A stretch of 64,000 nt of DNA from UBA11612 sp965228575 (GCA_965228575.1 CBDDHW010000072.1:1-64000), one strand, 5' to 3'. Counted from the first letter of the stretch, positions 1 to 8,364 are shown. Numbers and translations: made by a program. The notes: generated by a model from the letters alone, not told the origin.

Positions 1-27
1 CAAAAAAACTGACGAAAGAATTTCGTG

Positions 28-459
28 ATGTCGAAAACAATCATGATCATCGAAGACAACGAAATGAACATGTTGCTCTTCAACGAAATCCTCGAATCTC
101 ACGGCTACAACACCGTCCAGCTTACGGATGGAATAGACGTCATTAATCAGGTGCGCGCCACCAATCCTGACCTCATTTTACTGGACATTCGTTTGCCCGT
201 AATTTCAGGAACCGAAGTTGCCATGCAACTAAAATCCGATCCTATTTTGCGGAGCATCCCGGTGATCGCACTCACAGCCTTTGCCTTGCCAGGGGATGAG
301 CAAATGTTTCTGGACTGTGGCTGCGATGGGTATATCTCCAAACCCATTTCTTTGCCCCACTTTTTAGAAACAATTGAGCACCACCTCGCGCCGTTAAGCC
401 GTTTTCCCATGGCAGCGGCGAATTTGCGCGCCGCGTGTCAAGCCGCGATCCAATTTTAA
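28..459 (+). CDS. divK: DivK-like single-domain response regulator
   Basis: This is a stand-alone receiver domain of 143 residues. The acidic pair ED at residues 9-10, phospho-acceptor Asp53 in the LLDIRLP motif, the switch Thr in IALTAFA and the Lys in the YISKP motif are all present. Asp53 and the overall pattern match DivK, the cytoplasmic regulator that tunes the CckA/ChpT/CtrA phosphorelay. I use the ATG at 28 rather than the GTG one codon earlier because it gives the usual MSKTIMIIED start. About 20 residues follow the receiver fold and show no motif. ctrA and chpT lie in this window, which supports the name, but a different CheY-like role is possible because pleD is not adjacent downstream. 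Confidence 0.8.
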   Translation: MSKTIMIIEDNEMNMLLFNEILESHGYNTVQLTDGIDVINQVRATNPDLILLDIRLPVISGTEVAMQLKSDPILRSIPVIALTAFALPGDEQMFLDCGCDGYISKPISLPHFLETIEHHLAPLSRFPMAAANLRAACQAAIQF

Positions 460-502
460 TGCGTAAAAAACTGGGTTGAGCTATCTCAACGAGCACGCCT
501 GT

Positions 503-1354
503 TTAGTTGGCCTGCTTTTCGACCATGTCGTCGATCAAGAACCCTTGAAATTTGTGGACGCCCATATCCTGGGCCAATTCGATGGCGATCTTGTCGTCCA
601 CGCGCGTCATGATGGGATCGATTTCATTTTCCGCCATACGTTTAACGGCTGCAGCCCGCTCTATCAGCGTATCCTTGCTGTCATCGCTCCACTGAAACTT
701 GGCAATGCTCGCGCCCAAGTATTCCAGATGAACTAGGCCCAGTGTATCGGCGACAATTTGGTCCACCGCAATTTTTGCGCCCTTACCCAAGATCAACCCC
801 CTGGCAACTTCGTACTCATCGAAGTACTCAATGATGTCCGGTTGTCTAAACTCGATAACCAAACGGTCCAGTGGTGCAGTCGCAATAAAATTTTCAAACG
901 TTTTTGTAAAAACACTTTTGACATTTAAGTTTATGGAAAACTGCCCACCATTAATCGGCAAGTGATCAAACGACCGCAAAACAATCTGATCGAGAAGCAT
1001 CGTCAGGTCATAAAAAATAAGCCCGCATCCGCGCATATCCGCATCCGCGAACAGAGGTTTCCGAAGCCTTTCGACGCTGACATAAAACTCTGTCATCAAC
1101 GGGTCGAAATTTTTTTCCTTGTTGGCGACGACAACCGGCTGTCCCCGCACAAAAGCCTTTATGAATTTTTCTGGCCCCAACTGCTTAAACGCAGCCATAA
1201 CCTTACGAACATGAACCTCCGAAAACTTTCCGCTCGGAGTTGAGCGCATTTCACCCGTACGCTCTGGCGCACTTCCTGACAAAACCGATGTATGCTTTGC
1301 GGGTGAGGATTGTTTCTTCTCCGTATCAGAAAGTTGTTTTTTTCTTTTTCTCAT
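503..1354 (-). CDS. Degenerate EAL-domain protein
   Basis: The C-terminal ~200 residues follow the EAL (cyclic di-GMP phosphodiesterase) fold: INLNVKSVF, a beta strand VIEF, GAKIAVDQI, then VHKFQGFLID at the end, where active enzymes have a KxQGYLF-like motif. The signature Glu-Ala-Leu is replaced by VIEFRQPDI and most metal ligands are not recognisable, so catalysis is unlikely and a binding or scaffold role is more plausible. The N-terminal ~60 residues are basic and low in complexity. The gene overlaps the end of the upstream pseudo-receiver gene by 29 bases, suggesting translational coupling. The start is uncertain: an in-frame TTG at 1393 would add 13 residues, and neither start has a convincing ribosome site. 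Confidence 0.6.
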   Translation of the reverse strand: MRKRKKQLSDTEKKQSSPAKHTSVLSGSAPERTGEMRSTPSGKFSEVHVRKVMAAFKQLGPEKFIKAFVRGQPVVVANKEKNFDPLMTEFYVSVERLRKPLFADADMRGCGLIFYDLTMLLDQIVLRSFDHLPINGGQFSINLNVKSVFTKTFENFIATAPLDRLVIEFRQPDIIEYFDEYEVARGLILGKGAKIAVDQIVADTLGLVHLEYLGASIAKFQWSDDSKDTLIERAAAVKRMAENEIDPIMTRVDDKIAIELAQDMGVHKFQGFLIDDMVEKQAN

Positions 1355-2117
1355 CCGGGGGAAGCGCCGCTTTGGCAGACTCCGGAAAGCCAACAGGCGT
1401 GAACTGCCTGTTAAGATTGATCTTCACAAAGTCAAAAGTGAGTTTTTTGACGACTTGATGGCAGCTTTTAGGAGCGATAAACGACGTATTGCCCTCGCGC
1501 GTAGGCCAAATCGGAACGACCTCTCCTTTCAATCCAGCAAGAACGGCGGTTTTCTGAATAGCCGCCAACGCGGTTTCTTGCTCCTCAGATGGTAAATCGC
1601 CGAAATCAGATTCAAAGGGTACAAGGATAAGATCGATTCCAGATTGGCGCACATGCGCGATACGACAAACTTCAGACGCTTCTTTCTCCCGGTCGAGACT
1701 TAGCGCCTTGTTCACGGCCTCGGAAACTGAGTCCCGCGTTAGCTCTCCGTAGATAAAACCACTTACGAGAAAACTCTCAGCCGCAATGACAACGCTATCT
1801 TCCATTTGCGGCATCGTGAGAATGACGTCAGTCTCGCGAAGTGATTTTCCCCCATAGCGCCCGGTGCGAAGGTTTTGCAGAAAATCCAATCCGGTAATAG
1901 GGGACATATTCTGCGCGCAGATCACGCAGTCCACGGGCGTACGACGGTCTTGCAGAATGCGCAAAGCAACGAGCGGTGCCTTGGCCTTATACACCTTCGC
2001 CGCCGCGTCTATCAGAAGATAGCGCTCTAATTTTTCCAGGTTGTCTTTATTGGAGTCGATTACGAGAAAGCGGCGACCCTGGATCGCACTTTGCTCCAAA
2101 GCATCAGCATTTGTCAC
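1326..2117 (-). CDS. Pseudo-receiver domain protein
   Basis: The N-terminal ~120 residues have the layout of a response-regulator receiver: FLVIDSNKDNLEKLERYL, then DCVICAQNMSPITGLDFLQ, then VILTMPQ. The position that should hold the phospho-accepting Asp is Ala (CAQNMSP), and the N-terminal acidic pair is reduced to DS. It therefore probably cannot be phosphorylated in the normal way. The C-terminal ~130 residues contain no domain I recognise. I choose the GTG at 2117 because TGGGG precedes it at a sensible distance. Its stop lies inside the following degenerate EAL gene. The two together look like a signalling pair that has lost its classical catalytic residues. Confidence 0.6.
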   Translation of the reverse strand: MTNADALEQSAIQGRRFLVIDSNKDNLEKLERYLLIDAAAKVYKAKAPLVALRILQDRRTPVDCVICAQNMSPITGLDFLQNLRTGRYGGKSLRETDVILTMPQMEDSVVIAAESFLVSGFIYGELTRDSVSEAVNKALSLDREKEASEVCRIAHVRQSGIDLILVPFESDFGDLPSEEQETALAAIQKTAVLAGLKGEVVPIWPTREGNTSFIAPKSCHQVVKKLTFDFVKINLNRQFTPVGFPESAKAALPPDEKKKKTTF

Positions 2118-2472
2118 AGACACACCCCAGAGTACCCACTCGCATCCGATCCATCTCCGCGCAACCACATCTATAACGCGATCATCAATGAACCGTCGTG
2201 TGATTTTTGTTTTTTAGGTGGTGCTCTTTTTAAAGACCACAAAATAATTGTGAATGAAACAAAGGAGTTACGGAAGATGAAAACGTCGCGTAGCGAGCGC
2301 GCCTGGCAGAATACGAACCCCTGATATATGTTGGAGAGGCGATTTTCGCGTTATACGATTAATTTCGGCTGGTAATTCGTTTTTGTCGAAACCATTTTTA
2401 ATTCATCGCTCGCAATTAGGTATCCGGGCGCGACTCGTACAAGTTTATGAAACGGGCATAAGGAGGCGACGC
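2118..2472. other. Gene-poor interval, 355 bases
   Basis: This holds the upstream region of the pseudo-receiver gene and the downstream flank of the DUF1330 gene, which ends here. I see a weak five-base-pair inverted repeat (GTGGT and ACCAC, about 2219-2241). There is also a 15-codon open frame at 2277-2324 preceded by AAAGGAG. No tRNA, known RNA or convincing terminator is visible. Confidence 0.5.
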
Positions 2473-2772
2473 TTACTCAGCGGGCGGGTCATATGCATCC
2501 GCCGCCACCGCAACCACCTTAGAGTATTGCTGTCGGATTGCTTTGAGCTCGGAATATTCAGGACCGTTCCAAAATGCCTCAATCGATTCCATATCGGGAA
2601 ACTCAAAAACCACCGTGTGGCGACCGTCATCGTCACCTTCCAAAACCTTGGACGGGCCCCTGACCAGAAACCGGCCTCCATACTTCGCCGCTGCGGCGGG
2701 AACCTTCTCTCGATATTGTTGCATACCCTCTAAATCGAAAACTTCCGCGCGGGCGATGATGTAGGCTGTCAT
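2473..2772 (-). CDS. DUF1330 family protein
   Basis: A 99-residue protein beginning MTAYIIARAEV, with the DUF1330 pattern of a ferredoxin-like alpha/beta barrel: YREKVPAAAAKYGGRFLVRG, then VFEFPDMESIEAFWNGPEY. The family is widespread and of unknown biochemical role; members resemble dimeric ABM-type domains. The frame is open upstream, but the ATG at 2772 has a strong AAGGAG site eight bases before it and gives the usual family length. It is a monocistronic minus-strand gene, divergent from the methyltransferase at 3016. Confidence 0.85.
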   Translation of the reverse strand: MTAYIIARAEVFDLEGMQQYREKVPAAAAKYGGRFLVRGPSKVLEGDDDGRHTVVFEFPDMESIEAFWNGPEYSELKAIRQQYSKVVAVAADAYDPPAE

Positions 2773-3015
2773 TGAACGCTCCTTCGACGAAATTCGTGAC
2801 TTGAGACTCAGGTCTAACTCTTCGACAGTACGTATAACAGGCTCGATAAAAAATATATATCGTGCGCTTTGAGTCCCTTGCGCGAACAACCCCAAGACAC
2901 GCTGGGCCTTTTTGGTTAAATTCATATGGAAAGATCGCGCGGTGACCCAGCGTGCGCGCGCCATGATATTGGGGCCGCGAAGAGCTCATAAAAAATTTAA
3001 TGAAGGAGACGTGTT

Positions 3016-3993
3016 TTGGCCAAAAGACCACCGACTGAAAACTGGATCAACGACTTATCCAAGATCGAAGCTCTTTGCGAAATCGACGGTATGACGATCG
3101 CGCGCCTATTGAAAATTCTCGACAAAAACATGCCCGCAGATCATTACGACGGAAGATCGAAAAACTATTTTAACGAGAAGGTCGCCGAAACTTTAAAATG
3201 GAGACGGTATAAATCCGGTGGCGCGGTATACCGAATTGCACCGGTTGACGGCCGGTACGCGGTCATCTCGTCGACCTCGAACAACGAAGTAATCGTCCCA
3301 ACGATCGCTGACCTCGTCGATCCCAATACTGCGGCTGTCGTGGAGCTGGGGTGCGGAACCGGACGAAACTTATTTCATTTGCGCGACATCATTGAGCACG
3401 AATTTCCTGGCGTTAGATATTTTGGCTGTGAGATCGCCGAGGCGGGACTCAAGAGCGGAGAAACAATAGCGAGCTTAGAACCCAAAAGAGACAATATCTC
3501 GTTTCGATATTTTAATTACCTGGAGCCCGACCTTGGGTTTTTGCAAGATTTGGACAACATCATCTTTTTTACCTGCCACTCTATCGAACAAGTCACACAC
3601 ATCGGAGAAAACATTTTTCACGAAATTTTGCGCACAGGGCAAAACATTCAATGCGTGCACTGTGAACCCGTCGGCTGGCAATTTAATAAAGAGCTGATGG
3701 CTAAGCTGGAGGAAAAAGGCAAGAAACTGAACGACACCAAGGTCAACGTCGAAGTTCTCGGATCAGTCAACGACTACTATTCCGCAGAGATCCCTGTTAT
3801 CAACGACTGGAATAGAAATTTGGTCGAAACCCTCCTCAAGTTGCAGAATGACGGATTACTGAAGATCAACTTCATCGAACGCGATTGTGTCGGCAACAAC
3901 GCTTATAACCCATCCACTCTCATTCATTGGACAAAGGTGCTGAACAAACCTAGGGGGCGAAATTCACACCGTGTTAATTCGCCAAAAAACTAA
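3016..3993 (+). CDS. SAM-dependent methyltransferase, class I
   Basis: Residues ~105-125 hold the SAM-binding glycine motif VVELGCGTGRNLFHL, and an acidic strand-2 residue follows in YFGCEIAEA, so this is a Rossmann-fold methyltransferase. The N-terminal ~95 residues and C-terminal ~130 residues do not match a substrate-specific family I can name. The start is TTG at 3016 with GAAGGAGAC upstream at good spacing. A downstream ATG would remove conserved-looking sequence. The 3' end overlaps the start of the msrP gene by 23 bases in another frame. The substrate is unknown. Confidence 0.65.
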   Translation: MAKRPPTENWINDLSKIEALCEIDGMTIARLLKILDKNMPADHYDGRSKNYFNEKVAETLKWRRYKSGGAVYRIAPVDGRYAVISSTSNNEVIVPTIADLVDPNTAAVVELGCGTGRNLFHLRDIIEHEFPGVRYFGCEIAEAGLKSGETIASLEPKRDNISFRYFNYLEPDLGFLQDLDNIIFFTCHSIEQVTHIGENIFHEILRTGQNIQCVHCEPVGWQFNKELMAKLEEKGKKLNDTKVNVEVLGSVNDYYSAEIPVINDWNRNLVETLLKLQNDGLLKINFIERDCVGNNAYNPSTLIHWTKVLNKPRGRNSHRVNSPKN

Positions 3994-4978
3994 ATCCGAA
4001 TGTACGCCGTGTGAAATCACCCCACGCCAGGTGTACGTAAACCGACGCCAGTTTATTGAACGGGCGTCGGCCGGAGTAGGGTTCGCTGCGCTCGCTGGAT
4101 TTCATCCAACCTCCTCAAAAGCAGGTACTCTTCCGCCCGAGGGTCAAATCCCAAACATTGTTCCCGGATACAGCAAGCTCGGAGACGACGAAGACCTGAC
4201 CCACCCCCAGGCCATCACCACCTACAATAACTTTTTCGAGTTCGGTACGGAAAAAACCGACCCCGCCAAACACGCTCACCGACTCACCACAAGACCCTGG
4301 ACGGTTACCGTCGATGGACTTTGCGCCAAACCCGGCACCTTGAACCTTGAGGACTTCCTCAAGCCGTATTCCTTTGAACAACGCGTCTATCGGATGCGGT
4401 GCGTCGAGGCTTGGTCGATGGTCATTCCCTGGGTTGGGTTTTCCTTGGGAGAGGTCGTCAAACGTTTTGAGCCTCTTGGCAGCGCAAAATACATTCAATT
4501 CGAGACGTTGGTACGACCCAACGAAATGCCTGGCCAACGGCGAAGCCAAAATCTCACCGATCGCTTTGGCGTGCCGCAACATATTCTGCCCTGGCCCTAC
4601 ACCGAAGGGCTGCGGCTTGACGAAGCCCTCAACCCTCTCGCAATTCTCGCGGTCGGTTTGTACGGCGAGGTGCTTCCCAATCAAAACGGTGCGCCATTGC
4701 GTTTGGTCGTGCCATGGAAATACGGATTTAAGTCAATAAAATCCATCGTGCGCATCACATTCACCGAAGACGAACCCAAAACTACGTGGCAAAACATGAA
4801 CCCGCGTGAGTACGGCTTTTACGGCAACGTCAACCCCTCGGTTTCGCACCCAAGGTGGTCTCAGGCTACCGAACGCCGCATCGGAGAGCTTACCCGACGG
4901 GACACGTTAATGTTTAACGGCTACGGCAAAGAAGTCGCATATCTGTACGCCGGTATGGATTTAAAAAAGCTCTACTGA
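3971..4978 (+). CDS. msrP: Protein-methionine-sulfoxide reductase catalytic subunit MsrP
   Basis: MsrP is the periplasmic molybdoenzyme that repairs methionine sulfoxide in envelope proteins, normally taking electrons from the membrane haem protein MsrQ. A twin-arginine export signal is visible (NRRQFIERASAGVGFAALAG, residues ~23-42). The molybdenum-ligating Cys is in YRMRCVEAW, and the family motifs MNPREYGFYGNVNP and VPWKYGFKSIKSI are present. The 335-residue length is normal. The start is GTG at 3971, preceded by AGGGGGCG, and overlaps the upstream methyltransferase. No msrQ follows, so the electron donor must be encoded elsewhere or be different. Confidence 0.93.
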   Translation: MLIRQKTKSECTPCEITPRQVYVNRRQFIERASAGVGFAALAGFHPTSSKAGTLPPEGQIPNIVPGYSKLGDDEDLTHPQAITTYNNFFEFGTEKTDPAKHAHRLTTRPWTVTVDGLCAKPGTLNLEDFLKPYSFEQRVYRMRCVEAWSMVIPWVGFSLGEVVKRFEPLGSAKYIQFETLVRPNEMPGQRRSQNLTDRFGVPQHILPWPYTEGLRLDEALNPLAILAVGLYGEVLPNQNGAPLRLVVPWKYGFKSIKSIVRITFTEDEPKTTWQNMNPREYGFYGNVNPSVSHPRWSQATERRIGELTRRDTLMFNGYGKEVAYLYAGMDLKKLY

Positions 4979-5018
4979 AGTGCGGTAGACGCTTACGCCC
5001 ATGAAACTCTTTCCTTAA

Positions 5019-5870
5019 TTACTCCACATAATCCAATCCCACGTCTAAACATGGGGCTGAGTGGGTAATCCATCCCACGGAAATCAGATCAACGCCGGAT
5101 TCAGCTACTGCGCGCACCGTTTCCAATGTGATCGACCCAGACGCTTCGGCCACCGCGCGCCCATCAATTTTTACAACCGCCTGCTTGAGAGTCTCGGGCG
5201 GCATATTGTCGAGCAAAACTATATGCGCACCGGCATCGAGCGCCTCGTCGAGCTGAGCAAGTGTATCGACCTCAACTTCAATTTTATCCGCCTTACCGGC
5301 GCTTGATTTGGCCGCCTCGATCGCCGCACGAACGCCCCCCGCGATCGCAATGTGGTTGTCCTTGATCAAAATCGCATCGTAGAGACCCGCGCGATGATTG
5401 ATTGCACCGCCGCAGCGTACCGCGTATTTCTCAAGGGCCCGCAATCCCGGTGTGGTCTTGCGCGTGCAGCAAATTTTTGCGGATGTGTCGCGCACAGCAG
5501 CAACCAGAGCAGCTGTTGCCGTTGAGATCCCCGATAAATGACCAAGAAAATTAAGGGCGGTCCGTTCCGCACTGAGGATCGACCGGGCCGGGCCGGAGAC
5601 TTCAAGAATTACATCGCCCGCGCCAACGTTTGTCCCGTCGGTAACAGAAGAGACGATAGTGAGTTTGCTGTCCACGGCCTTAAAAACCTGAGCCGCGATA
5701 TCGACCCCGGCAACGACACCCTCAGTGCGCGCGCGAATGACGGCTTTTGTACTCGCCATCTCCGAGACGACTGCGGTCGTCGTGATATCGCCGACCTTGC
5801 CTAAGTCTTCTTCAAGAGCGCGGCGCACAGCATCTGTCACAATAGATGGCGAAGGCGGTGCCAGTGTCAT
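5019..5870 (-). CDS. nadC: Nicotinate-nucleotide pyrophosphorylase (carboxylating)
   Basis: This enzyme converts quinolinate and PRPP to nicotinate mononucleotide, the last step of de novo pyridine nucleotide synthesis. The family motifs ARTEGVVAGVD, RTALNFLGHLSGI, CTRKTTPGLRALEKYAV, the HRAGLYDAILIKDNHI signature and VEVDTLAQ are intact over 283 residues. It lies 51 bases downstream of nadA on the same strand and is presumably cotranscribed. nadB, which often sits between nadA and nadC, is absent. A 14-base tandem repeat (5857-5884) covers the start codon and creates a second ATG that is out of frame. Confidence 0.96.
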   Translation of the reverse strand: MTLAPPSPSIVTDAVRRALEEDLGKVGDITTTAVVSEMASTKAVIRARTEGVVAGVDIAAQVFKAVDSKLTIVSSVTDGTNVGAGDVILEVSGPARSILSAERTALNFLGHLSGISTATAALVAAVRDTSAKICCTRKTTPGLRALEKYAVRCGGAINHRAGLYDAILIKDNHIAIAGGVRAAIEAAKSSAGKADKIEVEVDTLAQLDEALDAGAHIVLLDNMPPETLKQAVVKIDGRAVAEASGSITLETVRAVAESGVDLISVGWITHSAPCLDVGLDYVE

Positions 5871-5884
5871 GGTGCCAGAGTCAT
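5857..5884 (-). repeat. 14-base tandem repeat over the nadC start
   Basis: Read on the minus strand, ATGACTCTGGCACC is followed directly by ATGACACTGGCACC, two copies differing at one base. The second copy carries the nadC start codon. The first ATG is 14 bases upstream and therefore in a different frame. The repeat may record a small duplication at a former nadB/nadC junction. Confidence 0.8.
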
Positions 5885-5921
5885 AATGAATGGGCGCTCA
5901 TCAAAAAAACGCGGGACTGAG

Positions 5922-6965
5922 TTACGCCGCGCTTGGTGTCCAGCCGTTCAACATCCGCTCGACAGAAATCCGGGCCCGCGCCGCAATGGACTCCTCAATA
6001 AGAACTTCATGCTCACCGGTTTCCAGAGCGTGCAAAATATTCGAGAGCTCTATCTTTTTCATAAACGGGCACAAATTGCAGGGACGGACAAACTCAATGT
6101 CCGGATGTTCGGCGGCAACGTTGTCGCTCATGGAACATTCAGTCACGAGTACCACTTTCGCAGGTTTATGGTCTGCAACGTACTTCGCCATCCCTGACGT
6201 TGAGCCAGAAAAGTCCGCTTCATCCACCACCTCCGGCGAACATTCCGGATGTGCGAGGACAACGAGGCCTGGGTTTTCGGCGCGCATCCCTCGAATATCT
6301 TCGGCCGTAAACATTTCATGAACCACGCAGCGGCCCTTCCACGTGATAACTTCTGTTTTTACTTTTTTCGCGGTGTTGAGCGCCAAGTACTCGTCGGGCA
6401 GCATAATCACCTGGGGCGTATTCAATTCCTCGATAATTTCAACGGCATTTCCCGACGTACAGCAGATATCAGATTCCGCTTTCACATCCGCCGATGTGTT
6501 CACGTAGGTTACCACCGGCACGCCGGGATACTGTTTTTTCAACTCAACCACGTCAGCGCCGGTAATGGACTCAGCGAGCGTACATCCCGCACCCATATCC
6601 GGAATCAAAACCGTCTTGCTTGGATTCAATAACTTTGCCGTCTCGGCCATAAAGTGAACGCCCGCCATAACAATGACGTCCGCATCGGTCTCGGCGGCGT
6701 GGCGCGCGAGCGCCAAGGAGTCACCTGTGATGTCGGCCACGCAGTGAAAAATTTCCGGCGTCATGTAATTGTGACCTAGGATTACTGCGTTCTTCTCCGC
6801 CTTCAATGTATTGATTCTATGAATGAGCGGCGCAAATACCGGCCACTCGATCTCCGGGATGACTTTACTGACTTTCCCATACAGGTGCGCGGTATCGCGT
6901 TCGACCTCCGACGTAAATTGGAGATCGCGCGCGGTGGTGATGGGCGGTGTGTTGACCACATTCAT
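5922..6965 (-). CDS. nadA: Quinolinate synthase A
   Basis: NadA is a 4Fe-4S enzyme that condenses iminoaspartate with dihydroxyacetone phosphate to give quinolinate. The sequence shows AVILGHNYMTPEI, the Cys-bearing MGAGCTLAES, ICCTSGNA and the C-terminal RPCNLCPFMKKI, which together supply the cluster ligands. I place the start at the ATG at 6965 because GGAAAGG lies just upstream; the frame stays open to 7064. It is followed by nadC and preceded by nadQ on the same strand. A candidate operator lies at 7016-7034. Iminoaspartate must come from an L-aspartate oxidase or dehydrogenase encoded outside this window. Confidence 0.96.
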   Translation of the reverse strand: MNVVNTPPITTARDLQFTSEVERDTAHLYGKVSKVIPEIEWPVFAPLIHRINTLKAEKNAVILGHNYMTPEIFHCVADITGDSLALARHAAETDADVIVMAGVHFMAETAKLLNPSKTVLIPDMGAGCTLAESITGADVVELKKQYPGVPVVTYVNTSADVKAESDICCTSGNAVEIIEELNTPQVIMLPDEYLALNTAKKVKTEVITWKGRCVVHEMFTAEDIRGMRAENPGLVVLAHPECSPEVVDEADFSGSTSGMAKYVADHKPAKVVLVTECSMSDNVAAEHPDIEFVRPCNLCPFMKKIELSNILHALETGEHEVLIEESIAARARISVERMLNGWTPSAA

Positions 6966-7015
6966 GGCGGTCGCCTTTCCAAAGACAGTCCCGAGTGTTA
7001 CGGCGCGGTGACGCT

Positions 7016-7034
7016 TATACTTATTTTGAGCATA
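7016..7034. promoter_or_regulatory. Candidate NadQ operator upstream of nadA
   Basis: TATACTTATTTTGAGCATA is an imperfect palindrome with six of nine paired positions matching, about 50 bases upstream of the nadA start. Read toward nadA, a TTGGAC hexamer overlaps the area and could be a -35 element. The neighbouring nadQ gene makes autogenous or nadA-nadC control through this site plausible. Assignment to NadQ is inference. Confidence 0.45.
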
Positions 7035-7166
7035 TCCTGGGTCCAAAAAAAGCACGTGAGCCACGGCAAGGGGAAACGGTAGAGTTGAGCCACTAAAAAG
7101 TCAAGAGAACCAAGGCTTTAGACGCATAAACGCCTGTAATACAACGAAAATTGCGGCCTTCGACAT

Positions 7167-8216
7167 TTACCCGGACTTCTTGCTCACCTTGACGGACACC
7201 CGTACTCCTGGTGCGGGTCGCTCGTGAACCACCTCGCGCCGGAATCTGAATAGCTCCGCTGGTCGCCCTCCGGTTTGCCCTGATATTTTGCCGGTTGGCT
7301 CCACCAATCCCTCATGCGCAACCAGCCGGCGGAAGTTTTGCTTGTGAAGGCGGCTTCCGGACAACGCTTCCACCGCCCGTTGGAGCTGAAAAAGCGTAAA
7401 TGCGGGCGGCATAAGCTCGAAAATCACTGGCCGGTATTTAATTTTCCCGCGCAAACGGCCCATTGCCGTCGCCAAAATACGCCGATGATCCTTTGTCAAT
7501 ACAACACCCGTCCGCACATCGGCTTCGCCACTTTTTTCCGATGTTCGTCCAGTATCGTCGGCAGCAGCTTCGCTCACTAACCCCGCTTCAAACAGAAGTT
7601 CATAACGTTCTAACACACGTTCATTGTCCCAACTTCCGCCCGCCTGACCAAACATGAGATCGACGCGCTCTTGGCGCCGCTGCTTTTGTTGCTTCGAGGC
7701 GCCGGCAGCACACCAGCGCGCGAGCTGGGGAAGAATAAACGACTCAAGAAGAGGCGGCGGACCTTCACGCCAATCTTCCCAAGGAAAGTACCGGTACCAA
7801 TTATTCCACGTAACTGCGGTTGGATTTTTTACGACCGTCTGACGGACCAACGCCAAATACCCGACCGAAACGGCGCGCGGTCCACCAGCGCGGCGCTCAG
7901 GATCTCGGTCCCGATCACCAAAGGTATAAAGTTGCTCGACATAACCAATATGCAAGCCGGTTTGTTCGTCCACCCAACTCCGCAGCCCTTCTTCTAGTGT
8001 CCGGTGGCGTAGCGGATCAAAGGGACCGCACGGCAGCCCAGCCGGGGAAAGGTCGTCGTCAGAGCGAACCAGCAGGATTTGCGGCGACTCCTCAGCCAAA
8101 GCAATCGTCGCCGCACTGAGTTCAATAACAACCCCGCCCGGCTCGGAACCTGAGGGCGCGGAGTAAGAACCGGCATTTTTGGGTTTTTTAGCCACGGTTT
8201 CTTCAGCTGCTCCCAC
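7167..8216 (-). CDS. nadQ: NadQ-type regulator of NAD biosynthesis (Nudix-like plus winged helix)
   Basis: The N-terminal ~190 residues form a Nudix-related fold (VVIELSAATIAL, LLVRSDDDLSPAGLPCGPFDP, LEEGLRSWVDEQTGLHIGYVEQLYTFGD) that lacks an intact Nudix box. The C-terminal ~120 residues form a winged helix (FELMPPAFTLFQLQRAVEALSG, HKQNFRRLVAHEGLV, GRPAELFRFR). This layout, together with a position directly upstream of nadA-nadC, matches NadQ, the alphaproteobacterial repressor of de novo NAD genes; NrtR is a related alternative. The start is GTG at 8216 without an obvious ribosome site, and a second GTG seven codons later is possible. Confidence 0.8.
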   Translation of the reverse strand: MGAAEETVAKKPKNAGSYSAPSGSEPGGVVIELSAATIALAEESPQILLVRSDDDLSPAGLPCGPFDPLRHRTLEEGLRSWVDEQTGLHIGYVEQLYTFGDRDRDPERRAGGPRAVSVGYLALVRQTVVKNPTAVTWNNWYRYFPWEDWREGPPPLLESFILPQLARWCAAGASKQQKQRRQERVDLMFGQAGGSWDNERVLERYELLFEAGLVSEAAADDTGRTSEKSGEADVRTGVVLTKDHRRILATAMGRLRGKIKYRPVIFELMPPAFTLFQLQRAVEALSGSRLHKQNFRRLVAHEGLVEPTGKISGQTGGRPAELFRFRREVVHERPAPGVRVSVKVSKKSG

Positions 8217-8348
8217 GTCTAAATACCAGATTTTTCTATGCCTGACGCCTTAAGCTGCTGGACACGTCGCGTCAACGAACCCAAAGGTCCGCGAGGGCGA
8301 TTTTGTGCCCAAAAACTGGGCACTTTGCTCGGCAAATCTTTCCTACCG

Positions 8349-8364
8349 TTAACCTGTTCTTCAC
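8349..8364 (+). promoter_or_regulatory. Candidate CtrA site upstream of fliF
   Basis: TTAA, seven bases, then TTCAC. This is the CtrA recognition pattern TTAA-N7-TTAAC with one mismatch. It lies about 170 bases before the fliF start. CtrA controls early flagellar operons in other alphaproteobacteria and is encoded at 32687. Confidence 0.4.

Noticed and set aside
2218..2242. Terminator-like inverted repeat downstream of the DUF1330 gene
   Set aside because: The stem has only five continuous pairs and is interrupted by mismatches; it is not a convincing terminator.
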